Positions 27,471 through 35,477 are shown, counted from the stretch's first letter. The stretch is 64,000 nt of DNA from Paractinoplanes abujensis (GCF_014204895.1 NZ_JACHMF010000001.1:2480001-2544000); one strand, 5' to 3'. Made by a program: numbers and translations. The notes: a model not told the origin generated them from the letters alone.

Positions 27471-27982
27471 ACCCGCCCCACCCTCCGCCTCGCAGTGAGC
27501 AGGAAGTATGCGGCCAGCCCGACAAGGAGCACACCCACCACGACGACACCGGCGAGCACCGCAGCCGGCACACCGCCCGAGCCGGTTCCGGCGACGGCCT
27601 GAGCCGGGGGCACGGCCGGCGGCGCTGCGCCGACCGTGAACGGGTACGAGCCCTGCACAGTGTGCCCGTCCTTCGAGACCACCCGGTAGGCGACCGTGTA
27701 GGCACCGTCCGCGACCGGCGACTCCACCGCCACGGTGGCCGTCGCGGCGGCGATCACCGGCTGGCCCGCGGGTACCCGCCGCTGGGCCGCGTCGCTGACC
27801 ACGACGGTCGTGAACGAGGGATTGAGCTCCTCGCTGAAGCGCAGCGTGACCAGGCCCGGCGAGGCGGGGAGCACGGCCCCGGCGGCGGGCACCGAGGACA
27901 GCAGCTGCGCGTGCGCCCACGCCGGCGACGACGGCGAAAGCACCGCCACGACCACGACCAGGGCGGCCAGGACCCGTCTCAC
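27449..27982 (-). CDS. CopC-domain copper-binding protein with C-terminal anchor
   Basis: 177 residues. Signal peptide to about residue 23 (SPAWA), mature N-terminus begins at His24, the Cu(II)-binding position of CopC; the second ligand His is in SKDGHTVQGSYPF. A proline/glycine linker leads to one transmembrane helix (VLAGVVVVGVLLVGLAAYFLL) and an arginine-rich tail, the YobA/CopC layout. GTG start overlaps the Dyp stop (GTGA); last gene of the PCuAC-Dyp-CopC operon. Confidence 0.9.
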   Translation of the reverse strand: MRRVLAALVVVVAVLSPSSPAWAHAQLLSSVPAAGAVLPASPGLVTLRFSEELNPSFTTVVVSDAAQRRVPAGQPVIAAATATVAVESPVADGAYTVAYRVVSKDGHTVQGSYPFTVGAAPPAVPPAQAVAGTGSGGVPAAVLAGVVVVGVLLVGLAAYFLLTARRRVGRVQGPGGV

Positions 27983-29160
27983 CCGAGCACCCGCTCGCCG
28001 ACCCAGCCGCCCTCGTCGCAGCCGGGCGGCACGGCGAACACGGCCGACCCGATCGGTGTGATCCACTCGTTGAGCAGGTCCTTCTCGGCCAGGCGCCGCT
28101 GGATGGGAACGTACTGCTCGGTGATCGACCGCTGGTAGGACGCGAAGATGAGACCCGAGTCGGGATGCCCGGCCGCGTTCGGGACGCCGTCGTAGTTGTA
28201 CGGCCGGCGCAGGATCTTCAGCTTGGGATCGGTCACGCGGGCCCGCGTGACGTGCGCGAAGTCGGGCATCGCGGGCAGGCCGGAATCGTCCAGCCGGGCG
28301 AAGTCGGGTTCGTCGCGCTCCTGCGTGCCGCTCAACGGCGCCCCCGATTCCAGGCGCCGGCCGACCGCGTTCTCCTTGTCGCTCGCGGCCAGGATGTCCC
28401 AGGTCTCCATCTCGGCCCGGATGCGGCGCACGACAAGCGTGCTGGAGCCGTCGGGGTTCCACACCGCGGGATCGATCTCGGCGCCGCGCGGGTTGGCGGT
28501 GCCGTCCAACTGGCCGAGCACGTTGCGCTGCGTGTGTTCGGGGGCCTGCACGCCGGGGCTGCGCCGGAAACCCTGCTGCACCCAGCGCACCGCCGCGAAC
28601 GGCCGGGTGTCCTTGATGAGCATCCGCTGCGTGTGCGCGACGGTCAGCGGATCGTCGGCGCAGATCTGCAGCAGGAGATCACCGCCCGACCAGCGGCTCT
28701 CGAGCCGGTCGATCCGGAACGCGGGCAGGTCGGCGATCGGTGCGGCGAGACCGGCGGCCCGATACAGGCCCGGCCCGAAACCGAACGTCACGGTCAGCCG
28801 GGCGGGCAGGACGGCCAGGGTCGCGTCGGTGTCGCCGAGCGCCGGCACGCCCTGGGTGAGCCGGGCGACGTCGTCGGTGAGCAGCCGCATCATCCGGGCC
28901 AGAGCCCGCCGGTCGGTGCCACCGGGCAGGGTGAACGCGACGAAAGCGGCGTGCGCGGGCGGATCCTCGGCGATACCGGCCTGCCGCGGGCCGTGGAACG
29001 GCACGGTGGCCGTGCCCGTGGTCAGCGGCGCGGCGTCCGTCCGGGCGACGGGCGCGGGCGCGGCGTCCCGGCCGGTCGTGGCGACCACCGCGGCGCCCGC
29101 CGCCACGCCGAGACCGGCCACCGCCGCTCCCCCGGCGAGCAAATGGCGCCGCGTCGTCAC
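27979..29160 (-). CDS. Tat-exported Dyp-type haem peroxidase (EfeB-like)
   Basis: 393 residues. Twin-arginine leader (TTRRHLLAGGAAVAGLGVAAG). The catalytic GxxDG motif appears as GQLDGTANPRG. Conserved HTQRNVLGQLDG, the HVTRAR haem-pocket segment and C-terminal LIFASYQRSITEQYVPIQRRL match class-A/P Dyp peroxidases such as EfeB, which use H2O2 outside the membrane. GTG start overlaps the PCuAC stop (GTGA). Confidence 0.93.
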   Translation of the reverse strand: MTTRRHLLAGGAAVAGLGVAAGAAVVATTGRDAAPAPVARTDAAPLTTGTATVPFHGPRQAGIAEDPPAHAAFVAFTLPGGTDRRALARMMRLLTDDVARLTQGVPALGDTDATLAVLPARLTVTFGFGPGLYRAAGLAAPIADLPAFRIDRLESRWSGGDLLLQICADDPLTVAHTQRMLIKDTRPFAAVRWVQQGFRRSPGVQAPEHTQRNVLGQLDGTANPRGAEIDPAVWNPDGSSTLVVRRIRAEMETWDILAASDKENAVGRRLESGAPLSGTQERDEPDFARLDDSGLPAMPDFAHVTRARVTDPKLKILRRPYNYDGVPNAAGHPDSGLIFASYQRSITEQYVPIQRRLAEKDLLNEWITPIGSAVFAVPPGCDEGGWVGERVLG

Positions 29161-29717
29161 GGAGCCATGCTCCCCATCGGCATGCCCGATCCCCCGTGCG
29201 CGCCCGGCTCGTAGCTTTCCTCGGCCCCCGCGAACGGCTTGGCGATCGCGCTGAACGGCACCGTCGAACCGTCGGCCAGCTTGAGCGTGAAGGTCACCTC
29301 GTCGCCCGGCTCGATGGCCTCCTTCGGCTTCATCAGCATCAGGTGGTCGCCGCCCGGGGACAGCTCGTGCGTGCCCTTGGCCTTGATCACGAAGCCGCCC
29401 TCCTTGGGCTGCATGACCATCTTGCCGTCCTTCATCGCCATCTCGTGCAGCTCCAGCGGCGAGGCCGGCGACTCGGCCCCCGTGATCGTGATGTCCGCGC
29501 CGGTGTCGTTGACCAGCGTCCCGAACGCGGCGGTCATCGTGCCCGCCGCGGCCGCCTTCACCCACGGATCCTTGATCGTCAACGTGGCCGCGGCCGCGGT
29601 CGCCGAGGGCGCCGGCGCCGGTGTCCCGCCGGCCGCGGTGGCCGTGTCGTCGCTGTTCGCACAGCCGGTGAGCCCGAGCACGGCCAGCGCCGCAACCGCG
29701 ATGAGAGTGTTTCGCAT
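29157..29717 (-). CDS. PCu(A)C-type copper chaperone lipoprotein
   Basis: 186 residues. Lipobox LTGC with Cys19, low-complexity linker, and the DUF461/PCuAC fold. The Cu(I) site is read as His91, Met102, His125 and Met127, close to the canonical HX10MX21HXM. Met- and His-rich tail (GSGMPMGSM). Such chaperones feed copper to the CuA site of cytochrome oxidase. First gene of the operon, 32 bases after the -10 box of an ECF-type promoter. Confidence 0.92.
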   Translation of the reverse strand: MRNTLIAVAALAVLGLTGCANSDDTATAAGGTPAPAPSATAAAATLTIKDPWVKAAAAGTMTAAFGTLVNDTGADITITGAESPASPLELHEMAMKDGKMVMQPKEGGFVIKAKGTHELSPGGDHLMLMKPKEAIEPGDEVTFTLKLADGSTVPFSAIAKPFAGAEESYEPGAHGGSGMPMGSMAP

Positions 29718-29749
29718 GATGTCCGTTCCTCGTTGGGGACTGCGATGCT

Positions 29750-29779
29750 TTGGTCCCGATCGAGGCCCGGGAAGTTCCC
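29750..29779 (-). promoter_or_regulatory. ECF-sigma-type promoter of the PCuAC-Dyp-CopC operon
   Basis: On the minus strand GGGAACTT (29779-29772), 16 bases, then GACCAA (29755-29750). Same boxes and same spacing as at 24173-24202, with unrelated spacer sequence, so the match is not explained by duplication. Confidence 0.65.
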
Positions 29780-29807
29780 ACCCGTGCTCGACTTTTTCCG
29801 CCGGTCC

Positions 29808-30182
29808 TCAGACGCAGGGCTTCCCCTTGAGGCCCGTGGCCAGCTCACTGCCGTCCGACCCGTTCACGCTGATCGCCGAGATCTTTCCCACGTACGCCAC
29901 CTCGGCCGCAGCCTCGCACACCTCGCGCGCTTTCGCCTGGTCCGTTCCCGCGTACGACGTCCCGACCGACACGATGGTGCAGTCGCCGATCACTTCGACC
30001 ACCTCGACGGCCTCCGCCGTCATCTTCTGCGCGACGGCCTTCACGGTGTCGTCACCGCACTTCGGAGCGGGTGTCGCAGTAGGCATGGCATCGTTGGCGT
30101 CAGGAATGTCATCGAACAAACTCGCACAACCGGTAAGCGAAAGCGAGGCCACCAAAGACACCAGAACGACTCGAATCTTCAT
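29808..30182 (-). CDS. Small secreted lipoprotein, function unknown
   Basis: 124 residues from ATG 30182. Lipoprotein signal with LTGC; then an Asp/Ala linker and a globular domain with three further Cys (KCGDD, EVIGDCTIV, REVCEAA, final KPCV gives four), likely two disulfides. No family recognised. It lies just upstream of the ECF promoter, on the same strand as the PCuAC operon. Confidence 0.7.
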   Translation of the reverse strand: MKIRVVLVSLVASLSLTGCASLFDDIPDANDAMPTATPAPKCGDDTVKAVAQKMTAEAVEVVEVIGDCTIVSVGTSYAGTDQAKAREVCEAAAEVAYVGKISAISVNGSDGSELATGLKGKPCV

Positions 30183-30324
30183 GCCGACAATGCTGGACGG
30201 CGCCGCCAAAGGATCCCCAAAGACCGGTCCCCCTCAGTGTCGGCCCGCCTCGACCCCCGCTCACCACCCAGCACCCACCCGTCACAAACCAGCCGATCGT
30301 GTCCCCCCACAAAACCGTCACTCA

Positions 30325-30650
30325 CAACACGCCGCATCCTGACCAGACGCTCGCCCCCCGCCCGCGCAGTCCCCAGTGGCAACACGTCGCTTCCTGGCCA
30401 GACACTTGCCCCGTCCGCGCAGTACCTCAGTGGCAACACGCCGCTTCCTGACCAGACGCTCGCCCTCGTCCGCGCAGTTACCCAGGGGCAAATACGCGGC
30501 TTACTCACCAGGCGCTCGCCTCGTCCGCGAAGTTCCCCAATTCGGCAACACGCCGCATCCTGACCAGACGCTCGCCCCCGCCCGCGCAGTCCTCAGCGGC
30601 AGCACGGGTCTTCCTGACCCGAGCGCTCGCCATGCTCCAGTCATGCCGGG
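30325..30650. repeat. Six degenerate tandem repeats of about 55 bp
   Basis: Copies begin at 30325, 30380, 30434, 30489, 30546 and 30600, each opening with caacacg-ccgc-tcctgaccagacgctcgcc and ending near cgcgcagt...cagtgg. Lengths are 55, 54, 55, 57, 54 and about 50 bp, with 70-90 % identity by eye. No open frame with coding character crosses it. The remaining bases of 30183-30683 hold nothing else I can name. Confidence 0.85.
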
Positions 30651-30683
30651 ACGTTGGCTCAGGCTCGCGTCTCGACAAACTCT

Positions 30684-32654
30684 TCAGTCGCGGTGGGCAG
30701 GGTCCTGCGCCGCGGCGGCCAGGAAGGCGTTGTAGCGGGACAGATCGTCCTCTTCGCCCGACGCGTCGGCGCGGTCGGCGGCGCGGTCCAGACGGCCCTG
30801 CTCGCGTTCGTCCGAGCGGATCCATTGCCGTACGAGGACCAGCATCACCACCACCGCCGGGAGCTCGCCGAAGGCCCAGGCCAGCGAGGCGCCGAGGCGC
30901 TGATCGGCCAGCAGGGACTCGGCCCACGGCGGATGCACGGCGGTGTACCAGCCGGCGGCGATCACCGTTGTCGACTGCAGCAGCACGAAACCGAAGAACG
31001 CGTGCGCGACCATGGCCAGGAAATGAACAACAGTGAGCAGTGCGGGGTGTACGCGGCGACGGCCCGGGTCGGTGCCGATCAGCACCCAGAAGAGCAGGTA
31101 ACCGGCCAGCACGAAGTGCACGAGCATGGCCAGGTGACCCAGGTGGTAGCGCATCAGTGTCCCCAGCAACCCACCCAGGTAGAGCCCGTAGAGGCTGGCG
31201 ACGTAGATGGCCAGCGCGACGATCGGATGGCTCAGGAAACGGGCCGCACGGCTGTGCACGAACAACAACAGCCACTCCCGCGCACCGCGCACTTGCGGGT
31301 CGGCCGGGCGGCGTAGTGCGCGCAGAGCGAGCGTTATGGGCGCGCCACCGACGAGCAGGATCGGCACGGCCATCGAAAGCACCATGTGCTGCACCATGTG
31401 GACGCTGAACAACACGTACGCATAGCGCGCGACCCCCAGACCGGTGATCGCGCCGAACAGCAGCAGCCCGCCCACCCACGACGCAGTACGCGCGATCGGC
31501 CAGGAGTGTCCACCCCTGCGCAAACGCGCAACTCCGCTCAAGTAAGCGGCGATACCGACGACCACGATCGTCAGGAGGAACATGTCGGGCAGCGGCCCGG
31601 TGAGCACGGCGCGGGCAGTCGGCGGCCCGGGCATCGCAAAGCCGAGCAGCTCGACCAGCGGGTCGGGTTCGGTCACGTTTTCCGGTACGGGCGTGGGGCT
31701 GCGCGACAGCGCCACGGCCAGACCGATCGCGGCGGCCAGCACGACCAGCTCCCCCGCGGCCAGCCGCACGAACCCGCGCGTCGCCGATGCGCGCAAAGTG
31801 CGCGTTCGATGCACGGCTCCGATCACACCCACGGCGAGCAGAGCCAAGACCTTCAAAAGGACCATCAGCCCGTACGGGGAACTCCACAACGTCTGCCATG
31901 AGCCCAACCGGATCCCGGCGTTGACGGAGCCGCTGATCGCCGTGACCGCGAAGCACGCCAGGGCCAGCCGGCTGTAGCGCGCGGCCGTCTCGGCGAAACG
32001 GCGATGCCGGCGCACCAGGAGCAGACCGGCGAGACCACCCACCCACAGCGCGGCGGCCAGCACGTGCAGGGCCAGACTGGACACCGCGATCTGGTGGTTG
32101 CCGGCCCCGGCCGAGTGCCCCGTGAACGCGGGCGGCAACGGGGCCACCATCGACAGCCCGGCTGTGAGCGCGGCCGCGCCCCGCGAGAGACCGGCCCGCG
32201 AGCAGAAAGCGACGGCCAGCGCGAGCCCGATCTGCAGCAGCAACGCCTGGCCCTGCGAGACGGAGAACGCGAAGCTGACGACTACCTGCCGGCTCAGACC
32301 CGCGACGGGGATGCCAAGGATGTCCGAGACGGTCAGCAGCACTGTCGCGGCCGAGGTGAACGCCCAGGCCAGGGCCAGCCAGGTGACCCGGCGCAGCAGC
32401 ACCCAGCCGTGCGCGGCGACGCTGCGTCCGTCACCCGGGAGCAGGAACGCGGCCGTGACGGCCAGCCCGATGGTGAGCACACCCAGCACCTCACCGAGCA
32501 GCGTGAACGCCGGCAGCGCCCACTCGGTCACCGGCCCCGGCGAGGGGATGCCCGGCAGCGCCTCCACATCCACCGCGCCACCGAGCGCAAGCGCCGCCAC
32601 CAGCACCGCACCGGCCGCCCCCGCGGCCGAACCCACCACAACCGGAGTCTTCAC
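30684..32654 (-). CDS. CopD/CtaG fusion: copper transport and cytochrome c oxidase assembly protein
   Basis: 656 residues, about fifteen TM helices. The N-terminal half is a CopD domain (TGHSAGAGNHQIAVSSLALHVLAAALWVGGLAGLLL). The C-terminal half is a caa3-type CtaG domain (YVLFSVHMVQHMVLSMAVPILLVGGAPITLALRAL, HFLAMVAHAFFGFVLL) with membrane histidines. Such fusions are standard in actinobacteria and supply copper for cytochrome c oxidase. GTG start at 32654. Carries no visible ECF box. Confidence 0.93.
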   Translation of the reverse strand: MKTPVVVGSAAGAAGAVLVAALALGGAVDVEALPGIPSPGPVTEWALPAFTLLGEVLGVLTIGLAVTAAFLLPGDGRSVAAHGWVLLRRVTWLALAWAFTSAATVLLTVSDILGIPVAGLSRQVVVSFAFSVSQGQALLLQIGLALAVAFCSRAGLSRGAAALTAGLSMVAPLPPAFTGHSAGAGNHQIAVSSLALHVLAAALWVGGLAGLLLVRRHRRFAETAARYSRLALACFAVTAISGSVNAGIRLGSWQTLWSSPYGLMVLLKVLALLAVGVIGAVHRTRTLRASATRGFVRLAAGELVVLAAAIGLAVALSRSPTPVPENVTEPDPLVELLGFAMPGPPTARAVLTGPLPDMFLLTIVVVGIAAYLSGVARLRRGGHSWPIARTASWVGGLLLFGAITGLGVARYAYVLFSVHMVQHMVLSMAVPILLVGGAPITLALRALRRPADPQVRGAREWLLLFVHSRAARFLSHPIVALAIYVASLYGLYLGGLLGTLMRYHLGHLAMLVHFVLAGYLLFWVLIGTDPGRRRVHPALLTVVHFLAMVAHAFFGFVLLQSTTVIAAGWYTAVHPPWAESLLADQRLGASLAWAFGELPAVVVMLVLVRQWIRSDEREQGRLDRAADRADASGEEDDLSRYNAFLAAAAQDPAHRD

Positions 32655-32693
32655 ATGTGGTGGTCGGCGCTCACCGGCGCGGAGTTCCCGCCG

Positions 32694-33803
32694 TCACCGC
32701 AGCGTGCGGAAGAACACCGTGATGTCCTCGGCGAGAAGCTCGGGTTCCTCGTACGCCGCGAAGTGACCCCCGCGCGGCATCGGCGTATAACGCGCGATGT
32801 TGTACGTCCGCTCGGCCCAGCTGCGCGGTTGTCCACCCGGGATGTCCGCGGGGAACAGGGCCAGGGCTGTCGGCACCTCGACCCGCTCGATCGGCGGCAC
32901 CAGCTCGTGGCGACGCTCGTAATAGGGCCGGAAGGATGTCGAGATCGCGCCGGTGAACCAGTAGAGCGAAGCCTGGGTGAGCAGGAAGTCGTCGCCGAAC
33001 GTGGCCGGGTCGTCGCTCCACGCCCGATACTTCTCCCCGATCCAGGCGAGCAGCCCCGACGGCGAATCGGTCAGCCCTTGCGCGAGGGTGAGCGGACGGG
33101 TCGCCTGTTCGTGCGAGTAGCCGCCCTCGGCCGACAGCCACTGTCGCTTCCTGTCCAGATACGCGCGTTCCTCGTCGGTCAGCGACGCCTCGTCCCACCC
33201 GGCCGGGTCGGCGATGTCCAGTACGTGCATGCCGGTCAGCGCGTCCGGATAGGCCTGCGCGAGCCGGATCACGTCGCCCGCGCCGATGTCCGACCCGTGC
33301 ACGCCGTACTGCTCGAAGCTGAGCACTTCGCGCATCAACCGGTGCCACAGGTCGTGCGTTTGCGGTCCGTCGTGCGCGGGCCGTTGCGGGGCCACACCGA
33401 AGCCCGGCAGCGACGGCACGATCACGGTGAACGCGTCGGCCGGGTCACCACCGAACCGCGACGGCGCCGACAGCCGCTCGGCCAGCCCGATGAGCTCCAG
33501 GAACGAACTGGGCCACCCGTTCGCCACCAGCAGCGGGAGCGCACCTTCCCGCTCAGCGTCGAAGCGCAGGTAGTGCACCCGCAGCCCGTCCACCTCGGCG
33601 AACTGGTGCGGCAGGGCGTTGATCGCAGTCTCATGCTTGCGCCAGTCATAGGCCGACGCCCAGTACTCGACCAGACGGCGCAGCTCAGCACCCTCGAACC
33701 CGGCTGCCCAGCCCTCGGTCGGCCACTGCCGCGCCCACCGGGTCGCCCGCAGGCGGGCCCGCAGGTCGTCAAGGTCGGCGTCGGAAACGCTCAGCACAGA
33801 CAT
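32694..33803 (-). CDS. Epoxide hydrolase (EHN-domain alpha/beta hydrolase)
   Basis: 369 residues. N-terminal EHN domain (LRATRWARQWPTEGWAAG, VEYWASAYDWRKHE), then an alpha/beta-hydrolase with oxyanion motif NGWPSSFLE, nucleophile Asp172 in HGSDIGAGD and terminal His in PRGGHFAAYEEP. Opens epoxides to diols in microsomal-type members. ATG 33803 with GGGAGGA 4-5 bases upstream. Divergent from a CGNR regulator, like the hydrolase at 22759. Confidence 0.92.
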   Translation of the reverse strand: MSVLSVSDADLDDLRARLRATRWARQWPTEGWAAGFEGAELRRLVEYWASAYDWRKHETAINALPHQFAEVDGLRVHYLRFDAEREGALPLLVANGWPSSFLELIGLAERLSAPSRFGGDPADAFTVIVPSLPGFGVAPQRPAHDGPQTHDLWHRLMREVLSFEQYGVHGSDIGAGDVIRLAQAYPDALTGMHVLDIADPAGWDEASLTDEERAYLDRKRQWLSAEGGYSHEQATRPLTLAQGLTDSPSGLLAWIGEKYRAWSDDPATFGDDFLLTQASLYWFTGAISTSFRPYYERRHELVPPIERVEVPTALALFPADIPGGQPRSWAERTYNIARYTPMPRGGHFAAYEEPELLAEDITVFFRTLR

Positions 33804-33824
33804 CGTTCCTCCCTCATCACTTGT

Positions 33825-33892
33825 CGACACCACCAAACGCTAATAATGGTGTCGCGAGATGTCAACACCAGTGAAGCGCTACGATGGTGTCG
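33825..33892. promoter_or_regulatory. Two tandem inverted repeats, 38-bp period, between epoxide hydrolase and CGNR gene
   Basis: Site 1: CGACACCA (33825-33832), 14 bases, TGGTGTCG (33847-33854). Site 2: ACACCA (33865-33870), 14 bases, TGGTGTCG (33885-33892). Identical arms, identical spacers, exact 38-bp repeat. Site 1 is 22 bp upstream of the hydrolase ATG; site 2 abuts the CGNR start. Strong candidate operators for the CGNR protein. Confidence 0.7.
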
Positions 33893-34665
33893 TGACTGGC
33901 TTGGACCGGATAGTGGCCTTCCTGAACACGCTCGACGAACGAACGTTCCGGAGACACGGCGAAAACCACGTCGTGACCGACATGCTGACGAGCCCGCAGG
34001 CACTCGCCGCCTGGCTGGCAACAACCGCCGGTGACGCGCACTTCTCCGAGCCGACCGACGAGCAGGCAGCCGAACCAACTCGCGCAGCAAACGCCAACAC
34101 ACAGCCAGCCGAACCAAGCCGCGCAGCAAACGCCAACACACAGCCAGCCGAACCAAGCCACGCAGCAAACCCCAACACACAGCGAACCGAACCAACTCGC
34201 GCAGCAAGTGCGCATGCAGCAGACCAGGCCGGTCCGGCAATGCGCGAAGCTGCACCAGGGGCCGTCGTTGCGCGCGACGGTCACGCGGACCAGCCGGTCG
34301 AACTGGACGTCGACGACTTGGCGGCCACCGTTGAACTGCGGACGGCGCTGCGCAAAGTGCTCGATGGTGACACGAGCGCGCTGGTCGGCTATCCCGTGCG
34401 GCTCGCCCGCGGCCACGAAGACGGTGAGCTGCGCCTGACGGCCGCGACCGGGCGGCCCTGGTTGGACGACATCGTCGAGACGGTGGCGGCCGGCGTGGCC
34501 CGCGGCGACTGGAAGAGGGTCAAGCTCTGCGCGGCCCCCGACTGCCGGTGGGCGTTCCACGACACGTCCCGCAACGGCCGTGGACGCTGGTGCGAGATGG
34601 GTGTCTGCGGCAACCGGCACAAGACCCGCGCCTACCGGGAGCGCCGCCAGCAACACGACAGGTGA
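33892..34665 (+). CDS. CGNR zinc-finger transcription regulator with repeat-containing linker
   Basis: 257 residues from GTG 33892; an ATG at 33859 is in frame but lies within the operator-like repeat. The N-terminus (LDRIVAFLNTLDERTFRRHGEN) is the ABATE-domain start, interrupted at residues 60-111 by four 13-residue repeats, then the ABATE rest (VELRTALRKVLDGD) and the CGNR finger (CAAPDCRWAFHDTS, WCEMGVCGNRHKTRAYRERR). Likely controls the divergent epoxide hydrolase and itself. Confidence 0.88.
   Translation: MTGLDRIVAFLNTLDERTFRRHGENHVVTDMLTSPQALAAWLATTAGDAHFSEPTDEQAAEPTRAANANTQPAEPSRAANANTQPAEPSHAANPNTQRTEPTRAASAHAADQAGPAMREAAPGAVVARDGHADQPVELDVDDLAATVELRTALRKVLDGDTSALVGYPVRLARGHEDGELRLTAATGRPWLDDIVETVAAGVARGDWKRVKLCAAPDCRWAFHDTSRNGRGRWCEMGVCGNRHKTRAYRERRQQHDR
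34069..34224 (+). repeat. 39-bp minisatellite inside the CGNR gene (4 copies)
   Basis: Copies at 34069-34107, 34108-34146, 34147-34185 and a degenerate one at 34186-34224 encode AEPTRAANANTQP, AEPSRAANANTQP, AEPSHAANPNTQR and TEPTRAASAHAAD. The DNA is AC-rich and lower in GC than its surroundings, and the period is a multiple of three, so copy number can change without shifting frame. Confidence 0.9.
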
Positions 34666-34668
34666 CCT

Positions 34669-34697
34669 GGAACTTCCCCGCCGCCGCGAACGACTAC
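34669..34697 (+). promoter_or_regulatory. Possible third ECF-type promoter (GGAACTT-N16-GACTAC)
   Basis: -35-like box at 34669-34675 and -10-like box at 34692-34697 have the same 16-base spacing as the two sites at 24173 and 29750, but the -10 differs at two positions. It precedes the unknown gene at 34704 by 7 bases, which would make that mRNA leaderless. Confidence 0.35.
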
Positions 34698-34703
34698 CCA
34701 CGT

Positions 34704-35315
34704 GTGGAAGACGGCGACGAACGATCCACCCGGCAGCGGTGTCACGCGCCCCGCCGGCGAGCGGGAACGCGACGGGTGCCCGTGACCGGCAGGCACGGCA
34801 GCGGCGGCCCGGTGGTCCGGCACGTCGGTGGCGATCTGACCGTCCTACGCTCGCGGACTCGTCGGCGACTCCAAGCAAGGCGCAGCAAACCGGCCAGCAC
34901 AGCCACAGCGGTCGTCGCCGGAGCTGTCGTACTGCTGGCGATTGGCGTGACCGCCCTGCTCGGCGCCCACCCGGGAACATGGACCACGACAGCCGACGAC
35001 CCCTGCCCGTCCCGGACCTCCCAAGTCGTCACCAGCGCCGGGCACGCGTTGCGACTGCGGGCCGACCCGGGCCCCGTCACCCTCATCCACCTTTGCGCAG
35101 GCCCGTCCATGAGTCGCGTCCGCGAATGGCGGGTAGCCGCGGGCGAGGGCGTCGACGCGGAGCTCCCGGTCCTGCGGGTCGGCAACCGCCTGGCCCTGAC
35201 CGCCGCCGCGCTGAGACGTCAGCAGGATGCTCGGCTCACGGTCGACGCGGTCCTCGAGTCGGGCTCGGTCCTGCATTTCGACACGCGGCTGACGACCCCG
35301 GCAACGCATCCTTGA
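34704..35315 (+). CDS. Single-pass membrane protein, function unknown
   Basis: 203 residues from GTG 34704 (GTG at 34782 is an alternative). Arg-rich N-terminus, one transmembrane helix (TAVVAGAVVLLAIGVTALLG), then an outer domain with two Cys (DDPCPSRTS and LIHLCAGP). No family recognised. Codon use fits neighbours. Downstream lies the remnant lyase; this may be an independent gene or part of the decayed region. Confidence 0.45.
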   Translation: MEDGDERSTRQRCHAPRRRAGTRRVPVTGRHGSGGPVVRHVGGDLTVLRSRTRRRLQARRSKPASTATAVVAGAVVLLAIGVTALLGAHPGTWTTTADDPCPSRTSQVVTSAGHALRLRADPGPVTLIHLCAGPSMSRVREWRVAAGEGVDAELPVLRVGNRLALTAAALRRQQDARLTVDAVLESGSVLHFDTRLTTPATHP

Positions 35316-35477
35316 CCAGCGATGTCCACCGATGGACATTTATCGCCTCAGCCCGGCCGGTTGCTACCAGCACGTGGTCGAGATGTTCGGGAACTGGCCC
35401 CGGCATCCCGAGGTCGTGGCGAAGAGACGGCCGGCACCCCGGAGAAGCCCTCGGCATCGCCCACCGCGGAAGCCGTC

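Noticed and set aside
30325..30650. CRISPR array
   Set aside because: Units of about 55 bp are contiguous and degenerate, with no alternating unique spacers and no cas genes.
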